Assembly: GCF_042242105.1 (NCBI RefSeq)
Contig: NC_092032.1
Location: 7,669,415 to 7,733,414, forward strand
Reading direction: 5' to 3'
DNA length: 64,000 nt
From: Pempheris klunzingeri
Taxonomy: Eukaryota; Chordata; Actinopteri; Acropomatiformes; Pempheridae
The position numbers and the translations under genes were made by a program. Of the stretch, positions 12,001 to 41,900 are shown piece after piece (within the stretch, counting starts at the first letter, position 1; every line of letters begins with the position of its first letter). The notes below the pieces were generated by a model. It was not told the DNA's origin, made no database searches, and saw only the letters and a program-made list of their open reading frames with translations.

Positions 12001-15000
12001 ACGGGGCGTTGAAGAGCTGAGCAGGAGTCGCACGCATGGTCAAGTCCAGCAACACCTCGGCCTGAGAGGGAGAACAAGTTTGGTTGGTTTGTTGATACAC
12101 TTACAAGTAGGATATTTGCTTATTTTCAGAGTACTCAGTGGAGAGAGAAGGAATAAAAGCCAATGATGGTGTCTCAAAGGAAATTAAGGAAATACGGAAG
12201 GATGGAGGGAAGAAGGAAAGAAAGAAAGAAATAAAATCAATGAGCACTACTCCAGTGGGCTTAGAGAGCAGGAAGAGAACTGGAGAGCTGGAGATTAATT
12301 AACTGACACTCTGGTGAATAGACGCTTTGATGGTGAGACTTTGATTATATCACATTCAGTTGGTCAGTGTTACAGCCGAAAGAGTGTCTGCCTCTGTGTG
12401 TGCATATAGCTTTTGGTGTGTCATGTGCCATGACACGTGGTTTAGAGGGAGAGAGAGGCCTGTTTTTAATGTCCAGATATGAGAATATCTCCAGAAACTC
12501 TGTTCAAACTACCAGAACCATGTGGTGCAAATGAACTAAACGTGCACTTCACTTAAACTCTACTTAAAACATAGAAATTGTCCGTCAGTGTGTTTCTGTA
12601 CCAGGTCCAGTGTCTCAGCCAGCGGGTTTCCGATCTGTTCCTTCATTGCTCTGTCACATATCTGGACCTGAGGGTCGGCAAAGACCAGCTGACGCCTGCG
12701 CCCTCCGCTGGGCTTCCTGAGAGGAGGAGCAAGCACCTGATGGCAGGGTGAGAAACACACAGCGTGTTTACAGCACAGGATCTATAAAAGGACATCACAC
12801 TCCAGCACACATGGAAATTATGAATCTATGCGTTGACACACCCACTTCTGCTTTCCGTGGCTTGTTTCCAAAACGAAACAAGTTGCTCATGAGTCACTTT
12901 GTGGAATGTAAATAAAAGCTGATGGCGCTTTGTCACTGTCACCATAAAAAGGTACGGGGAAGGTTCATAATGGGTGCAAAGATAATAAAGACTTTGATTT
13001 CTGCACTATAAAAAAAGGACATGTAATGAATGAACTAAAGTTAGAGAAAAAGTATGCCTCTGGTAAAGACAAAACATGCTTAGTGGCATGAACGCTCTTA
13101 GTTACTTTGCTGCAAGTACAGCAATTAAAGTGAATTAGTATTTGTTCCCACTCAGTAAATTTTTCACTACGTCAGTTTGAATGTTAAAAAACTACTCTAG
13201 ACAGCATCATCTGTGCCTCACCTCCTCAGAGGGACTTCCTGTTGCTCTGTCTCCCTCTCTCCCAGGTGACCCAGAGGGTGGAGTTGGCATAGCAACTTGC
13301 GGCGGGGTCATCTCTAGGGCAACAGCTGCCGGAGGAACCTCCACGGGCTGACCCGACTCTTTGTCTAGCAGCCACACACTGTCCCGCTCTGCTCCCAGCA
13401 CTGACTCCTTCAACCTGGGAACAATAACACACAAACGTTTATGCAGTGCACCAAATGTGTTTATCCGTCACATCACACTGTTTGTCGACACAGATCTGAG
13501 CTAAACATACCGATGAGAAAATATTCAGTTTCAAGTCTTTCTTGAAACTCCAGGATGTGACAACTCTTTTGTCAATATTTGCCTGTTTGTTAACGTGCCG
13601 TAACACACACAAAAGCAGACGGGTGGTATCGTGGTTAGGCAGCCGCGAAGGCGCTCTCTGCTCTGAGCTACGTCGTTACTGCACCCGAGTGGCAGCCATT
13701 CGTCAGTTTTACGTTCTCTACAAGACTCACTGGTCGATAGAGGACATGGCTCCTTCAAGATCCCTGGTTCTCCCCTCTGTCTCCACTTCTGTTTAACACA
13801 CGAGTACATAACACACAAACAGTGTGACATATCCACAGCACATGGACACAAACATGCAGGTGTCGAAGTGAACACATAATCCCTAAAACGATCCCATCAG
13901 TAAAAGCATTACAACGATCAAATGTTTTACAGTATATTATTAAAGAAGCTGTTCTTTCTTGTTGCACCAAACCACTTCACAAATTCCCATTGCACTCTCT
14001 TGCTGCTGTTTTACTGCAGGTGAAATGAGACTAAAAACACTATCTAAGTAAACACATGTAGCACAGTAGGCAGACATGTATTTTTTGTTAATACAAGTTA
14101 ATACAAGTTCCCTCTCTATTCTCCCCTGAAATGAAACAGTCTCCTGAAAATAAACCTTTTCTCTCTGGCGGCAAAACCACTCACAGAGTTAGAATTGCTT
14201 TTTTTTTTTCAATTATGGCGGTGGCACAAAGAATGTGACCTGGTCGACTGGTGCAGACACATTACTAGAGCAGAACACACTGTGGGGCTGCGAAACCAGG
14301 TCCTTTAATTTAGTGCAAACCCACACACAACTGAAATCAAACTAGATGAGCGAAACACTCTAAGATACATGCGCAATGCTCGGCGCACACAGAGATAAAT
14401 GCAAAAGACAGACGCACACACCTCCACGGAACTGGTCTGGTTCGTCCATCAACAAGTCGATCTCTCTGGCTGTGGCTTCAGGAAGGTCGTCTCCCTCAAA
14501 GCACTGATGCAGAGAGAGGGTGACGATCAGAGAGTCGGAGGAGGACAAAATGGAAGAATAAAGGGATGGGGGTGAGAAACAAACAAGCATTGTGGATGTT
14601 TCTTTTTAGCGTCCACAGTGTTGAATAATGCAAGTACAGTGATATAAAACACAGCAAAATAAGAACAGAAGGATAAATAAATAAGTGATTAAACGTTTGC
14701 ACACAAAGCAAAAATAAACCCTCGGGGCAGACGAGTGGGGGCGGAGGACTACAGAAATGTGAGCCACATATCTGTAAACAAACTGGGAGTGCAGGCTGAT
14801 GTAATTAAGTCCCATCTTATCGAGCTGAAATGGACTTGATCAGCTGATGATGCTTCTGGAGGAGCATTTTCAGTCCCTAAGTGACAGAATGAGGAGGCTA
14901 ATAGTGTGCGAGCTCAGAGGAGACGTACTGAAACACAGCAGTGTTTTATGACGAAGATAATGTAGCCATGCCGTCTTTTAAGCGCTGTGCAGGTGAAGTC

Positions 15001-18000
15001 AGCCAGGCGTCAGATATTTTACGTCCACGTTCCCCTACACCATTAACTTCACTGCATTATACACACCATTTAGAAACCAGATGGAATTTCTTAAACAACT
15101 TAAATTTGTTTCCCATAAATATCTGTTCTTTTTTTGAGCAGTGACATCTTGTACCACCACAAAAACTCAGTTAAAACGATGCCTACATAGAATCTGTACT
15201 GACTTAAATGCTCCCCCCCTCATCACAGAGCGTGCTGCAAAGAGTGAGAGAAAAGACCAACAAGTGAGCAGCTAACGTGTGACAAACACTCGGACTAAAG
15301 CTGTTGTGGGCACACGGTCCACATCCCAGCGTGATGATTCACCAGGACGCCTGTTGTACCTAAAAATGGAGACTGGGATGTTTTCTGTGACAGACAGTTT
15401 ACCTCAGCGGTGGTGAGCAGCTGCTCCTTCTCTGTCAGCGTGATGGCAGCAGGAGGTGACCTGAAACCTGGTTTGACACAACAGGTAGAATGAGGAGCCA
15501 AGCGGATTGAGACGAATGTGAGACTGGCTGAGATTCACCTGTGTTTGTGGCATGTGAATAATTGATTTAGGGAGAAAAGCATCTAGGACAGTAGAATCTG
15601 GGCCTGGGCTCAGCCTGGGACTGACGCATTTTTAACGCAGTAAGTGCAGGTAAAATAAGATGCATTCACTGATAACAGAGCATTTAGTCACACTATTCCT
15701 AACAGGAGTGGAAATAACAATGTTCCTTTGCCAAAAGCGACATTTAGAGGGAAATCCACATGTGGAATTTAATCTAATGAACTGGTTGATTTATAAAATC
15801 TTTGAAAATAGATGATCTGTACAGGAAATATGCAGAATTTTACCACAACCATTGTTAGAAATCCTGCTGTGACTGATCTGTATTTGAAGTAGATAATCAA
15901 TCTCACAAAGCAATTTAAGGCATTCCAGGAAAGTCCCTCATGTCCTGCGTTATAAACATTGTTATACAGAGAGCTGTGTCCCAACTCATGTGAGGTCTAT
16001 TCTAATGGATGTGGTCTGTGACAGTGAGGCCTTTAGAGGACTGTAGGCCAACAGGCTGAACCTGCACATCCTCTGCAGTTGAGACAAGATTTAGTGTTGT
16101 GCTTCTGTGAGTTTCTGCTCACAGTCTCGCAGAGACAAGTGAGTACTGGGAAATGGATTTTAGGCTCTGTTTGTCAAAGTGTCTTAGAGTCTTTGATATG
16201 GTGCAACATTATTAGCCCATAATGACATGTTTGGTCTTAAAATTAGGACTTCAAAGGCAACTGCCCCTGAAATGATACACGTTTTTTTCAAAAGTCTTTT
16301 AAATGTGAAAATATCTCTCTCACCCTCTTTGTCAAGTGTGGTGTGGGGACTGGGCACCAGGGAGTGCTGTGAAGCTGCCTCTCCAATCACCAACACTGGC
16401 TAGAAACACATTACAAATATAGTGGAACAAGAGACAGGATATATAGACTTATTTTCATTCCATGGGTGATTCCAGAGCGTCAGCTGAGCCTGACAAAATG
16501 TGTTAAAACATGAAGTTAGGGTTGTTCCAGACTAAACTGATCCACAAGTTATGTTCTTTTTCTCTCTTTCCTTTTGCCTCTGTGTGCGAAAAGGATGAAG
16601 CTGCTTTGCTTTGGCTTCATGTGGACCTCTGTATGTGGTGAGCTCTATGAGTATGTATGGGTCACATGGTGACATATGATGTAGCCTGCCTGATGTCTGA
16701 TAAACTTACTTGTGTTTAAATCACTGAAATACAACACGGCATCTAAATATACAGCAGCTTATAATTTGCATTCTGAGAGCCACAGTTGAGTTTAGAGTCC
16801 CTTAAATTCCATGATAGTGCCCAGTAACATATGTTCATATCATTGCCTCTACGTAGTCTCAAACTGTGGCTCTGCTTGTGATGTAAGTCAGACACGGCAA
16901 TTTCACAGGGAAAGATTACAAGGAGGATAAAGTTGAACCATGTCTGCCACATTTACAACACACAGAGTGAATAAGGGTTATCTACAGTGATTTACTCTCT
17001 GAGGATATCAATGGATTGTATGGAAGGATTGCAGGAGTGACCTACACTTGTGTACAATGACCCACATGTAGCAGTTGATGATTTATCAATAACTTCACTG
17101 AGAATAAAAAGCTGGGATGTGTGTCAAAAAACATGTGAGGGAAATCCCAGATAAGAGCACCATAACTTCAGGTCAACCTATATGGCTGCATAGAAGCTAC
17201 GTACCGTTCAGTTGGACAGGTGTGTCATATAAGGTGTGTGGTTATCAGCTCTGCATTTGGACTGTAGTTAGAAACGCTCTTGCAACAGCTGAGCATTTCT
17301 GCTGAATGTCGTCAGATCAACCTGCTTACGAATATGTCATTTTAATCCCTGATCGATTTGCTACTTTTTTGGACATCAAATGTCAAAACTGGTGTTACAT
17401 AAGCAACCTCAGACGATATATACAGATTATCTGGGAACAGTGACTGTATGCAGCTACATTTCCTGTTTATTGAAATTAGTTGTGTCTACAGAGACAGACG
17501 TCAGGTCACATCCTTGTGTAGATATTTCAGAGACACACAGACACATACAGCACATGGCTGTACTGGTACCTGGTGTGTTTTGTAGGGGCTGGGCAGTTGG
17601 TGTGATTCCATGAGACCGAAGAAAGGATCCTGAGCTCTCTCTGCCTCCTCCAGCAAGCACAGGCCGTCAGGCACATCCAAGGCCGGTCTGCCAGATAAAG
17701 AGAGAGCGAGACATACCAATGGTGCTGCTCAAAATATTCAAGCATCACACACATTTAGTGCTGTATGGGCTAATGCAACACTTTGCATACTTTTATCAGC
17801 ACTGTTGTGGAATAAGATTAATGTACAGCATCTTTAGGGTGCAGAATGTGTAAAGCACTTGCAGAAACAAGAGCTCATACATTACCACTGCTCCATATCA
17901 CGGCTTATTAAACATTTATGAAGCCATTCACACAAAAGTAGTTCAATTTGTCCATCACTCACTCACTCACTCAATCACTCACTCACTCAATAAAACGCTA

Positions 18001-20012
18001 TCTTCTCCTTTTCACAGTCTTTATCCGACAAAACAATCTCCCTCATAAATATTCCACCCGATGCTTTTGAGCTCAAATTTCCCCACATGTACAACCCCTG
18101 CACGGTTCAGCTTAAAATGTTAAGTGCTGCAGGATACAAAACAGTATTCCACTGTGCATGATAAAATCCTGTGTGCAGACCTGTCAGACTCAGCCATGTC
18201 AATACGTATGCATCTTTTACTGCGCAGCAGGCGGTCAATGGTCTGTTGAACCTCCTCTGGAAAACAGACAAAAGGTTAAAAGCTTTTACACACAACTCTT
18301 AGGAGTGAAGTTTCCTGCAGAAACAGAAGTAGAGATGTCACATTTGAATCTTGGTCTAACATATCTGACATGACAAATGAGATGAAGGTATTGAAGGAAA
18401 GAGTTTATGCAAAAACTCTGGGTTTATTGAAATCCACACCCTTGTCTATTCTATCCTACTGATGGATGAAATGAGCCATTGCTGAATCCACAGGAGAGCC
18501 ACAGTAGTGGTTGCTTTCTTAGCTTCTCCTCCATGCTTATCATCCAGCATTGTATTTCACTGTTTTCATCAACCATGACAACAGCATGATTGTGAATCTG
18601 TCGGATGCAATATCGGTGTCAGGGTGTAATTTAAGACCAGACGAATAGAGGCGGTTGAGCTGTGTTTGACGATATTGCATTCATCAGCTTTATATAGGCT
18701 TTTAAATCAGACTTGCCAGGGTGATTTAGGAAAATGCATTGTGCTGATAGCACAATTAGTTTTACACCAAAACAGCGTTTCTGACATTTCTGCATTTTCT
18801 AACTGACAGAGACAACCCATCTACTGTGTTTTGCATAAGCTGGGGGATTTCCACATTTCACCTCAGCTTACCTTGGAGAGCGGCAAAACAGAAAATTAGG
18901 TTTCTTATTAAACCGAAGACCATCCTGTTTACTGACTGCATTTTTTGCAAATCCTTTATAACTAAGCAGCCAGAAAATGATTCCCTTATTTTAATTTGAC
19001 AAACTCATTCTACTCCCTGATTTCTGCTATGCTACAACATTAAGAGTGCTACCACAGTAACTGAATGTACAGTGGGTTTTATATTGTATAAATAATAATT
19101 CTGTTCTATTCCCTCTGTCTTCTTTCTCACCTAGTTACAGTACAGTACATTACCTGTGGCTTGGAGGAGAGCTACGACTGATCCTAATTTTATATACTTT
19201 CTTGTTCCACTTTGTCTTTTCCCCTTACCAAGCAGGAAACCACACTGCCTGTGGTAGACTACAACCACTCCATACTGCAGCTGGGACGACAGGTAGAGAG
19301 AGAACCGAGGCCTCGGTAGGTTGGGTTGTGGAGGAGGAACCTGAGCTGTCACATAGTCCAAAATGTCCCCGCTGTAAACATTTAACAAACTGCATTATTA
19401 AAAACTGCATTGTATCTAAACAATGTGCAAAATGTTTAATTTCAAAAGGGTGTGAGACTATAGTACAATTTTACACTATTATAGCTAAATGAGTAATGTA
19501 AAGGGAGATTACATTTTCTTCCCAGCTGTTTAACCTCTTTTAGCTTCAAACTCTTTCTGACTGTGAAACTAGTGATGCAAGGTTGGCAAAGTGTAGCTGA
19601 TGGTTAAAAAAAACTACTACAGACATAAATTCATGACAAATATCTTTTACCTTTAAGTCACTTTAATGTACCTGACTTGCAATCAACTAAACCAGACAGA
19701 TAAGCTAACATTAGCCTGTGGACTGTCTCACCATGTTCTCTTCACATTGACTTTGAGAAGCTCTCTGCGAGTGACCCTGATACCTCTGGTGGCTGCTAAC
19801 CTGAATCACAAAACACAGTTTTAAACTTTAGAAATAAAACGTAGCTTACAGTAAGTAAGTAATGCCAGCGGACTTCTTGCTGTTTAAGCTAACTAAATCA
19901 ACACATTGACTCTTTATCTGTAGGTACAAGCTAATAACAAGCTTTTTTAAACTCACCAAATTGTGGAGAAACATCCAGTATGGCGGTGAAGAACATTTGG
20001 GTAGTAAAACAT
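9024..20012 (-). CDS. rec8: Meiotic cohesin kleisin REC8, complete, 18 exons, 574 aa
   Basis: REC8 replaces RAD21 in meiotic cohesin, bridging the SMC1 and SMC3 heads; separase cleaves it at anaphase. Exons, in transcription order: 20012-19957, 19800-19732, 19371-19229, 18256-18181, 17687-17570, 16399-16324, 15467-15403, 14503-14422, 13788-13731, 13414-13222, 12736-12602, 12061-11995, 11336-11158, 10875-10836, 10704-10629, 10545-10444, 9313-9216 and 9115-9024 (TGA). They total 1725 nt with every phase consistent. The start MFYYPNVLHRHTGCFSTIWL is the kleisin N-terminal signature. VPPPQPNLPRPRFSLYLSSQ and DPFFGLM match mammalian REC8. The C-terminal block FDSLLPPEADRTAAAHTLYK plus ELLSAGQVTVQQSGPYSDI is the winged-helix SMC1-binding region. 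The middle is charged and poorly conserved, as usual. The protein is slightly longer than human REC8 (547 aa). The small exons at 13731-13788 and 10836-10875 were chosen because only they restore frame. Fish may carry two rec8 paralogues; which one this is was not determined. Confidence 0.93.
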
Positions 20013-20110
20013 TTTACTCCTTCAATATATAGCAAATACTTTGAGGGAAAAGGTTATGGTTTAGGGTTTCTTTGATGGTAAAATATTATCTTTAATAAAT
20101 GGCACCGCAC

Positions 20111-20140
20111 TTTTCCCGCGTCAACTCACACCGACCAATC
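20111..20140 (-). promoter_or_regulatory. Proximal rec8 promoter: E2F-like site and CCAAT box
   Basis: TTTTCCCGCG at 20111-20120 matches the E2F consensus TTTSSCGC. A CCAAT pentamer lies at 20135-20139. Both are about 100-130 bp upstream of the rec8 start codon. Germline genes including meiotic cohesin genes are known targets of E2F6-type repression in mammals; function here is inferred only from the motifs. Confidence 0.4.
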
Positions 20141-20394
20141 AGATTACGAGATTTATGACATTGAAAGTAAACACTCGTGATGCATTCATGTAAAATAGGA
20201 AAACAAGAAAACTGAGTTTTAGAGTAACAGTGCTTAATTTATTCATATAAATATATAGTAGTACTTTGGGACGTCAAAAGACTGTGAATGATGAAAAAAT
20301 ACACGACAGAATTACTTTTAAAAGTTCTGTCCAAAAGTATCAATTACTATACGATTGATTATATGATTACTGTAGATTACTGATGATGATTACT

Positions 20395-20725
20395 TATCTG
20401 TGGTTGGAGGTACATTTAAACTGTAGTGTACTTCAGTACAATTGTCAAGTGCTTGTAATTTATTTTATCCTGCTTAATGAATTACATCAATACATTGTAT
20501 TATACTTTGTTACTTCACAGAATTAAAATGTTATTATAGATAAAAACCACATAAAGTAGTTTTAATAATTTAATTGATTAATTTGATTTAATGAGTAACT
20601 GTGATTTAGGGGACATGTTGCTTAGTGACTACTTTTACATTCGACACTTTAAGCACACTGTGTTGCTAATATTTCTGTACTGAGGAAAATTTTAAACAGT
20701 GGAGTTTTACTTGTAATCAGCTTTG
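20395..20725. repeat. Decayed dispersed teleost repeat (TACTT/AGTAC-rich)
   Basis: Segments such as GTACTTCAGTACAATTGTCA, TGACTACTTTTACATTCGAC and GGAGTTTTACTTGTAAT match, in order, a repeat I recognise as widespread in teleost genomes. The copy is diverged and sits in the rec8-pdcd6 divergent spacer. Class is not assigned. Confidence 0.5.
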
Positions 20726-21240
20726 TGTTCCAGCTCAACATGAGTCATCAGTAATATTTTTACGTTTTACAGGAAGAGAGTGGAGATTGTGATATAAAAG
20801 TATGCAAGAATTATTTTTGGACACAACTAACAAAAGATAAATGAACAATAAACACAATGATACATGATGAATTCCTGGCATCAAGTCAATCTATTGTCAT
20901 TCTACTATGCAGGGTTGCTTGTACACTGTAGTCCATTCATGCCACACACACACACACATGCTTACAGATATTAAGGTTTGGAACAGAATAAAGTAAAACG
21001 TATATAGAATAAAATGATATAAGTAGTTATACACATCTCATGTATTTTCTGGGTGTATATGTGTCTTAAGCTTCTGGTGAGGGAACTAACTCCATGGATA
21101 TATTGTATTAATTATTCTAAAATACACACATGTTCCTTTTGGGTAGATAAGAGGAAATGTTAATGTTTTTTCTTCTAGTTTTAACATTATTTTTAGCTGC
21201 CTCAACATCACACTTTTTAATCTTGACTGGTTGAAAGGAA

Positions 21241-21430
21241 GCGGAAAATGTGACGTCACCTCACGTATGCGTGGTGGTGAATGATTGGCCCCGCCCCTGT
21301 GCGTGAGGAGGCGGTACCGTGGACGTCGGGCGGTGCGGTGTGACTGAAGCCGCTCAGAGGAGAAACTACAGCAGCAGCAGAAGGAGGAGGAACAGCTTCA
21401 CACGCTTGTTGACAGAGCATTCCCTTTAAA
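21241..21430 (+). promoter_or_regulatory. pdcd6 promoter: CRE, inverted CCAAT, GC box
   Basis: A perfect cAMP-response element TGACGTCA (21251-21258), an inverted CCAAT box ATTGG (21284-21288) and a GC box CCCCGCCCC (21289-21297) lie in order within 180 bp of the pdcd6 start codon, in a locally CpG-richer stretch. This TATA-less arrangement is typical of a housekeeping promoter. The 5' UTR includes a short (CAG)n. Confidence 0.6.
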
Positions 21431-37855
<16,425 letters not shown>

Positions 37856-38003
37856 CGCACACGGATCACTGTAGAAGAGCACAACTGGACACAACTGTGC
37901 CAAAGCTGCCAGCACGTCCCGGAGGTCTGCCGTGGTGGACACTACAAGATTTTTTGAAATCTAACTTTTAGCCCCAGTTGGGCTGTTTCACATAAATTTC
38001 TAA

Positions 38004-38084
38004 AATAAAAACTTAGAGGAATCTTCAGATTACAGTGGAGGTACAACTGCAATGCTTGATATATTTAAAAAAAAAATCAATAAA
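38004..38084 (+). terminator. Candidate poly(A) signals of pdcd6
   Basis: AATAAA occurs at 38004-38009 and 38079-38084, about 150 and 225 nt after the stop codon. Either gives a short 3' UTR. The following 38085-38986 is a spacer without any supported gene. Confidence 0.6.
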
Positions 38085-38986
38085 AAAAATCTTGTAGTGT
38101 TTTGTCCGAAGACCAATCTGAGCTACGTCTTTGTTGGGATTGGGGAACATTACGGACACATCCTGTCTTTCTGTCTGTCAGTCTGTCTGTTATTGTCAAC
38201 AAACTTTCTAATGTCTTAACTTTAATTGATACAGTTAAAAAAAAGAAGAACTCTGTCAAAAGAAAAAATGATGCATTGTAAATATGATTTAAGATGCATT
38301 GCATGCTTTTCAGGGAAATTTAGCCCCACGTTGAAGCATGCTTTCCCTTTCTCTTGTCTTTTCCTCTGCCCTATTTTGCTCAAAGCCATGTTTACAGAAA
38401 CGGTGAAAGCAGCTTTGTTCTGCTTCAAGATTCACTGACATGCCAGCTTACATGCCATATTTGTACAAACTTATTTTTAACAGCAGATCTTCAGATGTTA
38501 GAACATATAATTTTTGGTAGAGGGTCAAGCATAATGCCTTTTAGTATGGCTTATTTTTTGTGCATGATGCCTTAAAATGTGTAAAAACGACACAAAACAA
38601 AAATCTTTTATTAAAAAAACAGAAAATGATGTGGAGTTTGTTTTCATTAATCACCCACGTTGCATTGCAGGGGAACCAGCTGACCTGCAAGGTGGCTCAA
38701 TGTCGCCCTCTGCTGTCCGGCGCTACTTTGTACCACTGCAATGCACCAATATGAGGCCCAGAACCTTTGTGTGCTGCTGCTGTTTCTGTGGGGAAGGATG
38801 AAGGTGCTGCACCAACACTTGCAAAGTTGTGTCGAAGTTAGCTAGCATACTTTCAAAGAGCACATTGTTTAATGCTACTTTTTGTTTGGAGTCATTTTGA
38901 ATATCATTTTTGAAAAGCGACAGCGTTTAGTTTGTCTATTGTTTTATGAGTTTTGACTTTTCAAGTTTTTTCGTGTTGTGGTAACA

Positions 38987-41900
38987 ATGGCGCTGAAATA
39001 CTTTCGGACGCTGACGCCACTTTTGGGGGCTACCTATCGACGTAAAACACCTGGACGGTCGATAATGGCGAGTTTAATGTGCAATATAAAATACTACAGC
39101 GCAACAACAGGAGGTGGAAACACGGGAACAGGTATGTGTGGAAACATGCAGTAACTTCATAATGACTGTGGGAGGCAGCAGAGGCTGTGGTGGTGGTGGT
39201 GGTGGTATCACAGAAGGACAGGTGCGGGAGGACTGAAGGCCTCCAATACAACATACCAATGACAAAGAGGCCATACAAATCCTTTTCACGGTTTACTTTC
39301 ACACACTATGTGCGTTTTTCTTCTCAGCCTACAGGTGTAATTAATGCTCTTTAAATGAGGGCTGAGTTCCATTAGGTGACCCAGTGAGACATCTGTCAGC
39401 CACAATATACAACATCCAGAGTTAAACCTAAATGGTATGCAGCCACTATTAAACATTTTAGCACCAGGTGTAGTGTTCCTGCTCTGACAAGTTAAAATGT
39501 GTGCTGTGAAGGTCCATTGTTCCTTTCCTAACCAATCCTGCTCCTATTATTGCTTTATTTATTAATGTACTTTAATAACTATAATAAGGGCAGAAAAATA
39601 TTGTTAATTGTCTGATTGACTAAATCAGTCAATCATGTTTTAATGGGCTAATCATTCCAGAGATGGTCTTAATTGTTTTGGCAGTTTAAGCATTAATTCA
39701 CAGTACAACTGAGAAACAATTACACTACTGAAATGTTGCTCTCTGCATGCTGCTCTGAGTCAGAGGGTTGGTCCTAAAATGTAACTGTTAAATAAAATGG
39801 AAAACTAGACTCCCACCAGGTAGCTTAAATGCGGTTCCACTCTCCTGCACACACTGCACTGTGACAAATCGCCTTTTTGCCTCTTTAGACCAGCCTGTGT
39901 GATCAAGGTTCATGCATCCAGTGGCTTTGTTTTCCTCGCTCGTCTCTCTCAGGCCTCTGGCTGCTGTTGACAGCTGGATTCCCTGGGATGACCCCAACAA
40001 TGTCAGGTCAACTGCCAGCTGCGACCTCAAGCCACAATCACCCCAGCACACACACTTCTGAACACACACTGAGGCAGAGCGAGAGCCAAGGCCCTCGCAT
40101 CACCTCGGCCCACACCATCTCCATCTCTTGCATTGTTTCACCGCTTGCCGCTGTTTCTGTTATCAAGTCTGTCCGCATAAAACCATTCACATTCCATCTC
40201 CATCCCTCCCGCTGTGGGCTTTAAACTTAATGCCTCCGAGTTGGCCTCTTTCTAAGTATCGTGGCCCATATTGGTTTTCGGTCTGTGCATCTTTATCATT
40301 CTCTGTCATTAGCTGCGGGACAGACTGTGGTCACAGAGCGCAGGGGGTCCGTGGTTACCGTGGTGATAAACCGTCCTGAGGTGCGTAATGCGGTGAACCA
40401 GGAGACGGCGAGGCGTCTGCTCCAAGAGCTGGAGGCCTTCGACAGTGACCCAGGCTTGAACGTGGCTGTCCTGCATGGAAAAGGTAAGAGGAGGAATGGA
40501 TGGATGAAGGTTTGCTGCTTCAGTCAGGTAGATGTTTACAGAATATTAAAGCTTGTTGAGGGTTTTGTCTCTAATTACAGGCCAACTAGTATCAGTCATT
40601 TTCTTCTTTTTATGCTCCACAACATTTCATCTTTACAACTGGTCGTGTTTTTGTTTTTGGAATGTCATGAAATTCTGCGAGAGTTACACCTTACATAAAT
40701 AGATGGGACTCTTGTGAGTCATGACTGTTTGCTTTCTTGTGGACAGTTTGACCAGAAAAATGATGCTGTAAGCGCAACTCCCAAAATGTTGAACTGTTCC
40801 TTTTAAAGAGAAAATCAGGGAATTGCAGGCGTTGCTTTGACAAGTTAGACAATTAGAGGCACTTTTACAGAATTGTAATTTTATACGAGCACGCCAGAAT
40901 GTTCAGACAACTTAAAGGAAGAACTTGAATGAGTGGGGAAACATCCGGTGCAGAAGCTGCTGTTCACCAGGGCTCTCTGATATTAAATGCAAAGGCCTTT
41001 ACAGTCACCAGATCTGAACCCAGCTGAGCACTTTTGGACCAACATGCTTTCCACCACCGTCTCCATAAGACCAAGTGATTAGATATAACGTTCACCTCCA
41101 CATCTACTCAGTGACTACTTAGTGTGACCGTCTCTGTTGTATGTCTTGCTTTTGCTTTTCTTTGTCTGCTGCCTCTCATGCAAAATAAATTTGATGTCAA
41201 TGAGATGACTTTGCTAAATAAAGGCTGCTTACATAAATGAGGAAATATTTTGGATGAATGGTGTTCCATAAAGTTCCACAGAATTGGCATGCAGCCCATC
41301 ACCCAGCTATATTTTACAACTTCTTGACTTTGAGGTTTAATAACTTGACTCTTATTAAGGCCGTCGTAGTTCATACACAGCTACTACTGGACCAATTCCA
41401 AAACTTTTTGTATATCCCAGTCATTTCTAACCAAAACTATGTAAAAATAGGGTCCAGGTTTAAAAATACTTGAGTATTCCTTTCAGTAAAGCAGACTTTT
41501 TAGCCCTCTATTATTAATTTTTACAAGCTGAAAAATATGGGCAAACCAGAAAGGGAGAATGTTGTTGGATTTGTTTTACTTTAATATCTTTTCCTCCTTT
41601 CTCAGCACCTCTCACCTCTTCTCTGTCCACAGCTCTCTCTCCATCACCTTCTTCCTCTGCCTCTTTCTCCCAGCCTTTTCTCCTCAGAGTCCTTAGGTCT
41701 TGCCAACATGCTGAGGTGACTTGTGCGCACACAGAGAAAAAAAACACACACACACACACACACCTGGTGGCCTGCACTGTGTCAGCCGCCCAAAGCCAGA
41801 ATCATGCCACGGCTCCTGATACCTCTAAAAATAATCATCGCGCACACACTGAATGAACTCCTTCCCTCAGTGGAAATAATGTCTTCAACCTGGATCAACC

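Noticed and set aside
13615-13700. tRNA-like string GGTATCGTGGTTAGGC on the plus strand
   Set aside because: No B box at the right distance and no cloverleaf; it also lies beside a supported rec8 exon on the other strand.
13531-13875. Long minus-strand open frame here as a gene in its own right
   Set aside because: Only 13731-13788, read in another frame, is needed as a rec8 exon; the long frame runs through its splice donor.
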